In this document: one piece after another, positions 19,560 to 29,795 of the stretch
Layout of the letters: each line of letters opens with the position of its first letter
Numbering within the stretch: position 1 is the stretch's first letter
From: Ariolimax columbianus
Lineage: Eukaryota > Mollusca > Gastropoda > Stylommatophora > Arionidae
Assembly (NCBI GenBank): GCA_036924085.1
Contig: JAVGWX010000011.1
Location: 41,463,970 to 41,527,969, forward strand
Direction: 5' to 3'
DNA length: 64,000 bases
The notes under the pieces: model-generated
Databases searched by the model: none
The model's input: only the letters and a program-made list of their open reading frames with translations
Told to the model about the DNA's origin: nothing
Position numbers and translations under genes: made by a program

Positions 19560-20880
19560 TTGACAAGAGTCCTTTCATCACACCGACCACAACCCGTGCC
19601 ACCATTCTAAGAGATACGTCAGAATCCATCTGAACGACCTCAGCCCGTGCCACCAATCTAAGAAACAAGAGTCCTTCCATCACACCAACCCCAACTCGTG
19701 CCACCATTCTAAGAGACACGTCACCTTCCAACTCAGTGACTACAACCCATGCCACCATTCTAAGAGACACGTCACCCTCCATCTTAACGACCACAACCCC
19801 TGTCACCATTCTAAGAGACACGTCACCCTACATCTGAACGACCACATCCCTGTCACCATTCTAAGAGACACGTCACCCTCCATCTGAACGACCACAACCT
19901 GTGCCACCATTCTAAGAGACACGTCACCTTCCATCTCAGTGACTTCAACCCATGCCACCATTCTAAGAGACACGTCACCCTCCATCTGAACGACCACAAC
20001 CCGTGCCACCATTCTAAGAGACACGTCACCCTCCATCTGAACGACCACAACCCGTGCCACCATTCTAAGAGACACGTCACCCTCCATCTGAACGACCACA
20101 ACCCGTGCCACCATTCTAAGAGACACGTTACACTCCATCTGAACGACCACAACCCGTGCCACCATTCTAAGAGACACGTCACCCTCCATCTGAACGACCA
20201 CAACCCGTGTCTCCATTCTAAGAGACAAGAATCCTTCCATCTCAGTGACTACAACTCGTGTCTCCATTCTAAGAGACATGTCACCCTCCATCTCAGTGAC
20301 TGCAACCCGTGGCACCATTATAAGAGACACGTCACCCTCCATCTGAACGACCCCAACCCGTGCCACCATTCTAAGAGACACGTCACCCTCCATCTGAACG
20401 ACCACAACCCGTGCCACCATTATAAGAGACACGTCACCCTCCATTTGAACGACCACAACCCGTGCCACCATTCTAAGAGACACGTCACCCTCCATCTGAA
20501 CGACCACAACCCGTGCCACCATTCTAAGAGACACGTCACCCTCCATCTGAACGACCACAACCCCTGTCACCATTCTAAGAGACATGTCACCCTCCATCTC
20601 AGTGACTGCAACCCGTGGCACCATTATAAGAGACACGTCACCCTCCATCTGAACGACCACAACCCGTGCCACCATTCTAAGAGACACGTCACCCTGCATC
20701 TGAACGACCACAACCCGTGCCACCATTCTAAGAGACACGTCACCCTCCATCTGAACGACCACAACCCGTGTCTCCATTCTAAGAGACAAGAATCCTTCCA
20801 TCTCAGTGACTACAACCCGTGTCTCCATGTTAAGAGACACGTCACCCTCCCCCAGAACGACCAAGCTGTAACTGTACAAT
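19560..20880. repeat. 51-bp minisatellite, about 25 units
   Basis: Unit: CGTCACCCTCCATCTGAACG then ACCACAACCCGTGCCACCATTCTAAGAGACA. Variant units replace CTGAACGACCAC with CTCAGTGACTAC or insert AAGAATCC, and the same variants recur in blocks, a sign of higher-order copying. 51 is a multiple of 3, so frames stay open on both strands (up to 376 codons on the minus strand, 151 on the plus) with a 17-residue repeat. I read these as by-products of the satellite, not genes. Confidence 0.9.
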
Positions 20881-21324
20881 TCTCTACTAGTTATTACTAA
20901 ATTTTCACAATGATTCAAAAATAAGAAGGACAAGTGTTACCGGAACACGAAAGGACAGTAAAGAATAGTAAAACTGTGACCAGCCGGGCATATCGTAAGA
21001 TGCGATTAGAGAAGGCTGTACATGGAACTGGCTACTCGTTCCTTTAAAAACATTAACACACACCAATGTCAACACTTATATATAGGTATATGATAAAGAT
21101 ATATGATGACTTGGCATGTATTATTTGAAGACAAATGTTCTACAGAGAACAGAACATGTTTACATTTATTGAAATAAATAAGAAGGCGAGTGTGACGGAA
21201 CTGTAAGTAACATAAATGTTATAAAAACAAAGATAGGTAAGATAACGAGACTGCGTCAGAACAAGAGTACGAACCTTTGTTGCAAGGATAGAACATTATT
21301 TGCAAGTCGTAGTATATTGTTCTG

Positions 21325-21650
21325 GATCAAGATGCTGAGTAGTGCATGAGCTGTAGCGGTCAACTACCCAACGCTGCCAATACGCTTCTTCATCTCCACG
21401 CAGTGATCCTGATTAACAGACTGCAACAGGACAGACCGGTTAAGGAGAAGGGATCGTACCGGGAAGTCTAATCTGAGTCCCCAAAATGCATGCTGAAATC
21501 GAATGTGTCGGTCCGATAGATACAAATATCACAGCAAAGCTGAAAACTACGACACAACACATTCCATTATTCGGACTACATCCTGTTACTTGCAAAGCCA
21601 TTTTCAAGGCTTGGCAGTGGGAGTTTGAGAACGAATGACGAAGAAGAAGT
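21325..21650 (+). repeat. ~350-bp SINE-like family, copy S1
   Basis: Starts GATCAAGATGCTGAG, has the core ...GAATGTGTCGGTCCGATAG... and ends GAACGAATGACGAAGAAGAAG. Diverged from the copies with clear duplications. The 20-bp satellite begins directly after it. Confidence 0.8.
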
Positions 21651-22790
21651 ACATTGTTTAAGACATAGATAACTGTTGGAAGTCATAGAAAATTGATGTA
21701 AGTCATAGAACGTTGTTGTAAGTCATTAAATGATCTTCTAATCATAGCACGCTCTTGTAAGTCACAGTACGTTGCTGTAAGTCAAAGAACGCTCTTGTAA
21801 GTCATTGCACGTACTTGTAAGTCACAGTACGTTGTTGTCAGTTACAGAACGTTGTTGTAAGTCATAGTACGATGGTGTAAGTCACATAACATTGTTTGTA
21901 AGTCAAATAACATGCTTAACATTCTAGTAAGTCGTAGAGCATTCTTGTAAGCCATAGAACATTCTAGTAAGTCATTGAACATTCTAGTAAGTCGTCGAAA
22001 ATTCTAGTAAGTCATAAAACATTCTTGTGTGTCATAGAACATTCTTGTAAGTCACGGAATGTTCTAGTAAATTGTAGAATATTTGTGTAAGTCATGCTAT
22101 TCTTGGTAGTCAAAGAACGTTTATGTAAAGCATATGCCATTCTTGTAAGTCATGTAACATTTTTGGAAGTCGTAGAACATTCTTGCAAGCCGCAGAACAT
22201 TTTTTAAGTCACAGAATGTTCTTGCTAGTCATATACCATTCATGTGAGTTATATACCATTCTTGTAAGTCGCAGAATGTTATTGCTAGTCATATACCATT
22301 TATGTGAGTTATATACCATTCTTGTGAGTTATATACCATTCATGTGAGTTATATACCATTCTTGTAAGTCGCAGAATGTTCTTGCTAGTCATATACCATT
22401 CATGTGAGTTATATACCATTCATGTGAGTTATATACCATTCTTGTAAGACGTAGAATTTTCTTGCTAGTCATATACCATTCATGTGAGTTATATACTATT
22501 CTTGTAAGTCGCAGAATGTTCTTGCTAGTCATATACCATTTATGTGAGTTATATACCATTCTTGTAAGTCGTAAAATTGTCTTGAAAGTCATATACCATT
22601 CATGTGAGTTATATACTATTCTTGTAAGTCGCAGAATGTTCTTGCTAGTCATATACTATTTATGTGAGTTATATACCATTCTTGTAAGTCGTAAAATTGT
22701 CTTGAAAGTCATATACCATTCATGTGAGTTATATACCATTCTTGTAAGTCGCAGAATGTTCTTGAAAGTCATGAGCATTCTTGTAAATCA
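21650..22790. repeat. 20-bp satellite evolving into a 60-bp higher-order repeat
   Basis: Basic unit about 20 bp: CATTCTTGTAAGTCATAGAA, irregular from 21650 to 22210. From about 22210 the units become CATTCATGTGAGTTATATAC and CATTCTTGTAAGTCGCAGAA with TGTTCTTGCTAGTCATATAC. They are ordered as a 60-bp composite with starts near 22511, 22571, 22631, 22691 and 22751. Frames on both strands (87 and 134 codons) follow from 60 being a multiple of 3. Confidence 0.9.
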
Positions 22791-22799
22791 AAAAACGTT

Positions 22800-23580
22800 C
22801 TTGTCTTGTTCCGACGTGTCATCTGTGACACACTTGTCTATTCTCACACCTTCTATTTTCATTTAGCAGCGTCTTCTTATCCTTCCACTGCATTACTTTC
22901 TCCCTTTGTTCTCACCTTTCTTCATCTATCATCACTTCCAAACAATGAGACAAGAACCTATGTCTTTTTTTCTCTCTCTTCTTGCTTCTGACTAGCCACA
23001 GCACATAAACTTATTCCACTTCGTTAAATCCAGGAAAATGTAACTGAAAACTGGCGCCTTACCCACGGTTCCTTACCTTTCCCTACTGTAAATTTGCGCA
23101 GCCATCAAACACGCTACTCGATTACCGTGAAAGAAAACAAAAATATAACAAGAAAACCAATAAATAATTATATTCACCAAAAGCACTTTGATTTACAAGG
23201 GAGATAATTCACGGGAAATGGGAGATAAGACAGTGCAATATTCAAGGAAAACAACTTGACACAAAGAGCATTCACTTTTGTTCGTCACAGTGTTTGAAGA
23301 AAAAAATCCATACAAGTAAGAATGGGATGTCATGAAAAATTCACAGACTGAAAAGAGAAATGGAACATTAGTAATGGATATACCAACGCCTGTAACAGTG
23401 TAAGAGAGTAACTGGGTGTTTTAGTGATGAGTGATGGTTACATAGCAAGGGGCAGAGTATAGTTGAGGGATATTCGAGGTGATGTGGGCTCAAAACACCA
23501 GTAAGTCATATGTAATTTTTTCCTAAAAGCTCTTTTGTAAAGTCTAGTCTGAATACACTATCAAACAATACAGAGTGGTT
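22800..23580. other. No recognisable gene
   Basis: Short frames only; nothing shared with other parts of the window was seen. Confidence 0.35.
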
Positions 23581-24003
23581 AACTTAACGTCTTTATACTG
23601 GTTTAGAAGACTCTGCAATCTGTATACAACCTGTTTTTTGGTTTTTTTTACATTCACTTGATCTAAAAATAACTATGGGCATCCAATCTTTTCTTGAATT
23701 CATTAATTGACCAAGCCCCCACTATTTCCTGTAGCAATGCATTCCAAGTATTCACCACTCTCTGACATAAAACGTATGTCTTGGTCTGAAATCTGGACCT
23801 TTCTTTAATTAATTTGTGGCTGTGCACTCTTGTTCTTATAGGTGGTTGCATTTTGAAGAAAAAAAATTGTTTTAGTCCAATTTATCCTTTCCGTTGATTA
23901 TAAAAATTATTTCAATTTCTTCTCTTTTCTAGACACAACAAGCCGATTTTTCTGAGTCTTTTCTCATAACTATAATTCGGAATCCCACTTACAGTTTTGT
24001 CAG
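23580..24003 (-). pseudogene. CR1/L2-like LINE fragment, copy K3
   Basis: The minus strand has QPPIRTRVHSHKLIKERSRFQT...CQRVVNTWNALLQEIVGAWSINEFKKRLDAH (23663-23851) and the K-family 3' UTR ending in AAGACGTTAAGTTAA. Upstream it reaches the DKTVSGIPNYSYEK-like block near 23990. It abuts a plus-strand RTE fragment at about 24005. Confidence 0.75.
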
Positions 24004-24004
24004 T

Positions 24005-25065
24005 AATATCAGAACTAGAGTCGTTAACTGAAGCCGTAAACAGAAGCAGCAAAGATCAAAACCACTTCGAAAACATAAACACAACTAAGATAGTGACCAC
24101 CAACAAACCAGAAGTCAACATAAATTCAAACACCAAGGTGTAGAAATAGAACAAGTCACAAACTTCGAATATCTGGGCTACAGAATTAATAACAATGGCG
24201 ATTGCTCAAAGAAAATCAGAAAGTGATTAGCAATGAGTTAAGTTAATGCCATCGGCAGCGATGAGGACCACAACATCAGACGGGTTTGTCTTAATAATGT
24301 GGTGTGCGCTGTATTTAAATTACAGTGAGGAAGAAGCTGCGGTGGTCATCAATCTCATTCACTTTTTCCCGAGATACCTTAGATTAGTGGCAAAACTATT
24401 GGTCGAGACAACTGGAGGTAACTCGGGATGCAGACACTCTGGTCTTACCTCCCAGGGGTCGCTTGAAACTTGCGGGATTCAATCGCCCAGTTTCCGTTCA
24501 TCACTGAGAGAGACGAGTGCCGTAACCTCTTGACTACAGCGACCCGCTATTAGCAATGACAATGTAGAGGTTACACAACTTGATGAAACTATAACATCTT
24601 ACCAGCAAAACAACAATAATTAACATTGTGATCACTTGTATTTTTCCCATGGCAGAATACATATGTGAAACACGGACAGTTACCCATACCTCAAGTAAGA
24701 GAATCGAGCCCTTCGAGTGAACATGTTATAGAAAGGTTCTCAGAATATCATGGACTGAAAAAAGAATACAGACATTCGACAAGACTTTGGCATGACGGTG
24801 AACAGGTGCATGCATCAAGAACAGAAAATTGAAATACTTTGACCAAATCAAAAGACACAAAGGTCTTAGGAGAGTGGTAAGGGGAGGTATGGTGCTGGGC
24901 AAGAGAGGTAGGGTCAGACCAAGAAGGAGATGGCACCAAGATGTCAAGTAATTCTTGGGCATGACTCTGGAGCAGGCTGAAGATTTGGCAAGAGATCGAG
25001 TTTCATTCAGACGGGTTGTGATGGGAGTGACGTTCTGTAAATGGCATGCTAAATGATGATGATGA
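24005..25065 (+). pseudogene. RTE LINE 3' fragment, interrupted by a tRNA-derived SINE
   Basis: Homologous to the end of the 40013-43420 RTE. SKDQNHFENINTTKI lies near 24040 and FEYLGYRINNNGDCSK at 24150-24215. The SINE interrupts from 24237 to 24548. Then come a CETRTVTHT-like block, RIEPFE, SRYFDQIKRHKGLRRV near 24840, GKRGRVRPRRRWHQDVK near 24900 and the ATGATGATGA end. Many stops; strongly diverged from the 40013 copy. Confidence 0.75.
24237..24548 (-). repeat. tRNA-derived SINE, copy T1, with 11-bp TSD
   Basis: On the minus strand the head reads TAGTCAAGAGGTTACGGCAC (A-box-like) and, after ~40 bases, GATTGAATCCC (B-box-like), the spacing of a tRNA promoter. It is flanked by ATTAGCAATGA at 24226-24236 and 24549-24559 and sits inside the RTE fragment, so it inserted after it. 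Confidence 0.85.
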
Positions 25066-25180
25066 GTCTGTATACTGTAAGGTGGCGTGGACGAACAGCG
25101 ACCTTCATTCCTCAGTCATATAAATCTCTAAGGTGGATATGAAGTGCTAAATTATATTTTATTTCAAGTCAGTAGTTACC

Positions 25181-25556
25181 AGCCCGAGTGGTCTGCCGGG
25201 GTCTTTGTGAATGACAGGGACAAGAATAACACCACTGTCTCATAGAGAGCATGTAAGAGGCGACTTACTGTGTGACATGGCATAACACCGGCCATGATTA
25301 GGTGGTTTTTTTTAGAGCAGTAAAGATGCCTAACAGGCTGCGGGTCTACCTTGCTCTAGTGTTTGAGTATATTAAGATGGAGTCGCACATCGGTTAACCA
25401 CCCTCCGTAAGGGCTTGTCCCAACGCAGCGGAGTATTAAGCTGCTCGAGTCTGGCCCACTAAGCAGAAAACCTTTCTCCCGGCTACATCCAGCTCATACC
25501 AGGCCTGGGACCTGCACATGGCCAGATGCTCCTGTAGAAGTACAGGTCGACTAAGA
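25181..25556 (+). repeat. Interspersed repeat family L, copy 2
   Basis: Runs from GCCCGAGTGGTCTGCCGGGG to a single CCTGTA-GAAG-TACAGG hairpin unit. It is the simplest full copy of the family and shows the unit structure before the amplification seen at 13031-13227. Confidence 0.75.
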
Positions 25557-25606
25557 CAACGAGTAAGACTAAGTTACCAACAACTTACGCGTAAACATCG
25601 TAGGTG

Positions 25607-25905
25607 TATCATCATGTAGCATGTTTTTTATAGAACGTCGCTCCCATCACGGTCTGTCTGAAAGAAACTCGTTTCCTTGCAGAAACTCAAACCTCCTCCA
25701 CAGTCATACCTAGACATTCCTGGATATCTTGGTGCCATCGTCTTTTTGGTCTACCGCTTCCTCTTTTACCTGGCACCATACCTTCCATCACTGTTCTCTC
25801 GAGACAGTTGTGTCTCTTGATGTGACCAAAGTATTTACTTTTCTAGCCAAAATGGAATTGATAAACCAGTTCTCCTCTATGCTCAACTCTTGTCGAATGT
25901 TGCCG
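25607..25905 (-). pseudogene. RTE LINE 3'-end fragment
   Basis: On the minus strand: ARKSKYFGHIKRHNCLER, MEGMVPGKRGSGRPKRRWHQ and the terminal ACATGATGATACAC. This is the last ~300 bases of the RTE family of 40013-43420, with a few breaks. Confidence 0.75.
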
Positions 25906-26600
25906 AATGCGAAAGTGCAGTACAAACTAATGTCGATATGACACATTGGTTTCAAATGCTGAGTAGTGTACGACAGATGTATGTTCTTTTTCCACTTTTA
26001 TTCATAATTTATATGGATACAATCACACAGTTGACTACCACAATAAGGAGTCATTTAATGAACTGTTGTTTCCTGATGATCAGGTCATCCTTTAAAAAAT
26101 GGAAAAGACCTGCAACGTCACCTAACCTATCTCAGTTTCGCTTTGTAACGAATATGGCGTGACGATCTACACAGACAATATCGAGACAATGCCGATTTTG
26201 CATGAACACGTGCAGAGATGTTTTCACAGCGGTGACATAAGTATGAAATGGGAAAGGAAGTTAAAAAAACATAGGTAATATGTTAACCGATGACGGCAGA
26301 GTAGATAGAGAGATCACACATATAATTTAGAATGCGAACAGTGTCCATTAGCAAATTGCACTGATTCTGAAACACCCTAGAGTGCTTCATTCAACTGAGA
26401 GGAGGCTGATAATGCATTGTTTATTACTACATTTTGTTACCGATGTCAATCTTGGTTCTTACTAGAAACACTTACAAGAAAGATCCAGAACTGTGGGATG
26501 CGCTGTGTGAGAAGTGCATCCGGAAAGACAATTCGTGACCGAATCCGCAACACCACGCTGAGGCAGACAGAGCGGACAAACCCAGTTAGTGCCTACAAAA
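25905..26600 (+). pseudogene. Non-LTR RT remnant (another family)
   Basis: Frames include VQTNVDMTHWFQMLSSVRQM, VLFPLLFIIYMDT (RT block before motif C), a DDQVIL-like motif C, YLGN-like and MLTDDGRVDREI near 26280, and GMRCVRSASGKTIRDRIRNTT at 26497-26560. Frames shift repeatedly. The order fits RT palm, thumb and C-terminus. Confidence 0.55.
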
Positions 26601-26649
26601 TATATAGCAACAAAATGTAAGAAGTGTTTAAACTATACCAGAGGTTATG

Positions 26650-29060
26650 AAGATCCTATTCACAGAGCTAGCAACATTCAAAGAAAAATCAGAAAGTCGC
26701 CAGGTGCTGACTGGGTATCAAACGAAATGATTAAGAACTTGGGAGTAGCAGGGAAGAAAAAACTGCTTCACATCTTGAATGCCAGTTGGACAACAAGCAG
26801 AGTCCCTCAGACCTGGAGTGAAGCAATTATGATATCACACCTAAAACAAGGTAAAGACAAATTCTACAGCATCCTGCTATAGACCAATTAGACTTACAAG
26901 TTCTTTGTAAAACAATGGAACGTTTCATTAATCTCAGGATGCAGTGGTACCTTGAGAGTGAGAACATTCTTGTGTCACAGCAAGCGGGTTTCCGAAAAGG
27001 CTTCTCTACTGAAGACCAAGCAACTTATCTTTTCCAGGAGATTGAGGATGCTTTCCAAGACATGAAAATGGTACTAGCAGCATGGATAGACCTAAATAAA
27101 GCATTTGACAAGGTATGGAAAGAAGGACTTTTGAAGAAACAGAGAAACAACAAAGTTAAAGGTAGGCTGTGCAAATGGTTAAAAGTATACTTACATAATA
27201 GAAGAACTAGAGTACAACTAGATAGACTGAAGAGTAAGACACTTTTACTACGCCATGGTGTGCCGCAGGGGGTGTGGTTTCCCCCACACTTTTCATAGTC
27301 GACATTAGTACCTGATTACCGAACTGTCAAGTAGAGCGAAAGGTGCAATATATGTAGATGGTGCACAGATGATTATTTAACAGAGGCCACGAAAATGCTA
27401 CAAAAAGCAATAGATGCCTTAACCCTATTTGCAAATAAATGGTGTGTTAGAATCAACATAGATAAATGCAGCACTACTCTCTTTCTCCAAAACAAAAAGC
27501 GGGAGACATCAACATAGATGGAGAGCTACTAAAAGAAGATAAACAATCCACCTACCTCGAAGTTACATTTAATTATAGGTTGACTTGGAGACAACACGTC
27601 AACAAGGCAGCAGGAAAAGCCAGAAGGAAGTTAGCCATCCTGAGAAAACTAAGTGGAACCACATGGGGAGCCAAAGAGAAAATACTTAGCAGTGTTTACC
27701 AATAGGGCATACGCCCACACCTGGAATTTGGATCAGCTGCTTGCTATCCAGCATCAAACACTACATTGAAAGAGTTAGATAAGGTACACAATCAGGCGCT
27801 AAGGGTTTTTACAGGGGCAATGAAATCAAGAATGGATTAACTAGGGAGGATGCAATCACGTAGAGACACAAAGGTGCCAGCACAGGCAGAAAAGTTCAAC
27901 TGTCTGTCGAGTCACCCAATGGAGATCAAGATGCTGAGCAGCACATGCGCTGCAGTGGTCAGCGACCCATAGCTGACTGCTAGCGTCAGGGCCAGCGAAC
28001 CATAGCTGCCAAGACCCTTCTACACCTCCACGCGGTGATCCTGGATAACAGGCTGCAGCAGGGCAGACTGGCTAAGGAGAAGGGATCGAAGAGGGAATGC
28101 TAACCCGGTACTCAAAAAATGCTTGCTGAAAGTCGGATGTGTTGGACCGAAAGGTGCAAATATCGCAGCCAAGCTGTAAACTACCACACAACGCATTCCG
28201 TTCTCTGGACTACATTCTGCTACTTAAGCCCTTTCAGGGTTTAGTAGCGGGAGATTGAGAAGAAGAAGAAGAAGAAGAAGAAGAAGAAAAGTCACCCAAT
28301 ATAGGATAGATTCCAGGACCTAGCAATGGGACGATTGAAAAGAAGTAGCTTTGTACACCAAGCCAAGCGAATTCGTAAACACGCAACAGAACTGCCTGAA
28401 AGTTATATTCCTTTAACAACTGTGCCAGAACAAACATCATGGAGAGAGCAGCACAGAATATCAGTACGAGTCCAAACAACCATTCAAGGAATATTAGGCA
28501 AGGAGGAACAGAACAGTGTGCAACGTAAGACAATTGCTCTCAGTTTCTGTGATGAAGAACATCCACAGGATCTATGAGTCCCAGTATATACAGATGGGTC
28601 AGCACAGAATGCAGTAAAGAATGGAGGAGCAGGAGTGTATATAGAATACCCAAATAACACTATGGAAGCAGCTACAGCACCAACAGGAAAATTCTGCCAT
28701 AATTATGATGCAGAGATACAAGCGATGAAATTGGCGACGGAAAAATTGCTGAACACCAACCTTGGTCCGTATCCTGTGGTATTTTAATGGATGCAAAATC
28801 AGTACTCCTAGCACTATCGTAAAGAGTAGATTGTCATTCTGCGCATCAGAACAGGACACAACCCACTCCACAGCCATGAGTATAACAAATTTAGGATTAG
28901 CTGCTCAAGTATGTGTACATGTGGACAGGCACTCCAGACTGCGGAGCATGACTGTCCAAAATATGAGATACTGAGGCGGACTTACTGTCCAAGAGAAAGA
29001 ACACTGGAAGGAAAACTATATGGAATATGTGTGAACTGAAGACAGTGAGGTTCATACAAG
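26650..29060 (+). pseudogene. Old, degenerate I-clade LINE (RT and RNase H), split by a SINE
   Basis: RT blocks in several frames: RKSPGADWVSNEMI near 26690, LVSQQAGFRKGFSTEDQ near 26970, WIDLNKAFDKVWKEGL near 27085, HGVPQGVWFPPHF near 27255, YLEVTFNYRLTWRQHVN near 27555. An RNase H follows near 28580 (VPVYTDGSAQN, GGAGVY, AEIQAMKLA) and a Cys/His end near 28905 (CTCGQALQTAEHDCPKY). The order is the same as in the 8231 protein but similarity is moderate, so this is a distinct, older lineage. A SINE (27921-28289) interrupts it between RT and RNase H. Confidence 0.85.
27921..28289 (+). repeat. ~350-bp SINE-like family, full copy S2 with 11-bp TSD
   Basis: Flanked by AGTCACCCAAT at 27910-27920 and 28290-28300, which fixes the length at 369 bp. 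It starts GGAGATCAAGATGCTGAGC and contains a weak A-box-like GCTGCAGTGGTCAGCG. The core is TGAAAGTCGGATGTGTTGGACCG, and the end is GGGAGATTGAGAAGAAGAAG with a GAA tail. No coding capacity. Its machinery is unknown, but the tail matches the I-clade LINE. Confidence 0.88.
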
Positions 29061-29098
29061 AGACAACTTTGCAGATGTAGACATACTGAAAAGTCTGA

Positions 29099-29365
29099 AA
29101 AAGACGTTAAGTGGCGGGTTGCAGTAGCTTTCCTCACATCCCGAGCGTACTGACGAAGATGGACCTGGATCCTTCTGACGGTTGTGCTATGCTTGACTTC
29201 ATCTGCGTGTCACTCACTACTACGGGGATCCCTCACCTCGTTAGTCAGGCTGCCCTGAAAACAGCCCGTTTCCAAGAAGGGCTGCGAGGAAACCGAGGTG
29301 AGGGTCTTAACCAGTATATTTTGCCTGACCAGACGTTACTCTTCCTCCCCCGTTGTAGCATTAAA
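29099..29365 (+). repeat. Interspersed repeat family M, copy 2
   Basis: Second copy of the repeat at 17606-17925, starting AAAAGACGTTAAGTGGCGGG and ending near CTTCCTCCCCCGTTG. Confidence 0.7.
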
Positions 29366-29539
29366 CAACAACAGCAAACTTATAAAATTGGAGATACATT
29401 TGTTTGTCCTAAACAAAAAACCTGACCTTTACAAACCAAGTTTATGACCTTTGGTGGCAAAATGGACAAAGGCTAGCAGCTTAACAAAAATGTATTTTAG
29501 AGACACGAAAGTAATCGTGTGCACAGAGTACGATAGATG

Positions 29540-29715
29540 TGGGAGTAAAGGGGAGAAAGTGTTTCATATCTGGAAAGATCCATAGAAGACGAAATCACCA
29601 CCGGACTGGGACTATTGAGTACATACATACATATACGCTTAACTGGCTGCTTGGGCGGAGAACGGAGCACTTATGGGAATGTTCACTATTTGATGATGTT
29701 AACTCCTAGAATAAA
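29540..29715 (+). repeat. Interspersed repeat family N, copy 2
   Basis: Partner of 12346-12505. It ends just before the target duplication of the LINE at 29756. Confidence 0.65.
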
Positions 29716-29795
29716 AAATAAAAAAATTGCGTGGTTTAAATTGAATACGAAGCATTCTGTACGGACCACCAAATAGAGACCTATCGCTCTCGAGT

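Noticed and set aside
19803..20933. 376-codon repeat-protein frame on the minus strand
   Set aside because: Produced by a 51-bp satellite whose unit is a multiple of 3; the other strand is also open. No signal peptide or flanking gene structure seen.
22389..22866. Frames with TILVSRRMFLL-type repeats on both strands
   Set aside because: Shadow of the 60-bp satellite.
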